This document shows, piece by piece, positions 63,980 through 64,000 of a stretch of 64,000 bases of DNA. How positions within the stretch are numbered: position 1 is the stretch's first letter; each line of letters begins with the position of its first letter. The notes under the pieces are model-generated. The model saw only the letters and a list, made by a program, of their open reading frames with translations. It searched no databases and had not been told where the DNA came from. The stretch comes from CBDHGY01 sp965263325 (GTDB taxonomy: Bacteria > Pseudomonadota > Alphaproteobacteria > Caulobacterales > Hyphomonadaceae). A program made the translations under genes and the position numbers. Location: contig CBDHGY010000001.1 of NCBI GenBank assembly GCA_965263325.1, forward strand, positions 9,485 to 73,484, written 5' to 3'.

Positions 63980-64000
63980 ACTTAATATTTGATGCTTGAA

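Overview
The window looks like chromosomal DNA of a dimorphic, stalk-budding type alphaproteobacterium (Caulobacterales in the broad sense, Hyphomonadaceae-like). Support: a full-length PodJ-type polar organizer with a perfect CtrA box (TTAA-N7-TTAA) and two GANTC sites in its promoter, a TipN-like membrane coiled-coil protein at the left edge, an alphaproteobacterial LexA box (GAAC-N7-GAAC) before recN, a class I lysyl-tRNA synthetase, and the lpxC/bamD/recN/ligA neighbourhood. Base composition is moderate (low-to-mid 50s % GC by eye). Coding density is high. I see no rRNA, tRNA, insertion sequence, prophage or CRISPR array.

Layout. 1-6.4 kb: TipN-like protein (cut by the window edge), HPt phosphotransfer protein, aldose epimerase, then a reverse-strand Mla/MCE lipid-transport operon (STAS-permease, ATPase, MCE protein, accessory lipoprotein). 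6.4-14.6 kb: dipeptide epimerase, a coupled AhpD-like/VOC pair, a small XRE regulator with two paralogous membrane proteins and two palindromes in front, an Asp/Asn hydroxylase-like protein, lysK, an O-antigen-ligase-like protein, GST and a hotdog thioesterase. 14.6-23.7 kb: ATP-dependent DNA ligase, two tandem TadG-like proteins (the second frameshifted), carB and greA. 23.7-30 kb: lipoproteins, an ELM1-like protein, a zur operon and a serine protease. 30-37.7 kb: a reverse-strand beta-oxidation operon (two acyl-CoA dehydrogenases, thiolase, a secreted VOC protein, FadJ-like bifunctional enzyme) headed by a MerR regulator. 37.8-48.4 kb: podJ, then pdeM and the DEXH helicase of the ligase-associated DNA-repair set, a secreted protein, a serine hydrolase, and the set's exonuclease, which carries a 1-base frameshift. 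48.4-53 kb: trypsin-like lipoprotein, small membrane protein, prmA, a possible 45-codon antisense-tail gene and an aminopeptidase P. 53-64 kb: ligA and recN (LexA box), a large RTX protein built from four 151-residue modules, bamD, an XRE regulator, lpxC and a lipoprotein serine hydrolase that runs to the right edge.

How the parts fit. Three themes recur. Cell polarity and cycle: TipN-like, PodJ, CtrA/GANTC control. Envelope: Mla transport, LpxC, BamD, an O-antigen-ligase-like protein, many lipoproteins and two penicillin-binding-type hydrolases. DNA repair: ATP ligase, exonuclease, DEXH helicase and PdeM, normally one compact cluster, here spread over about 34 kb, plus recN and ligA. Two genes show clean single-base frame breaks with well-preserved downstream frames; both could be recent mutations or assembly errors and should be checked against reads before being called pseudogenes.
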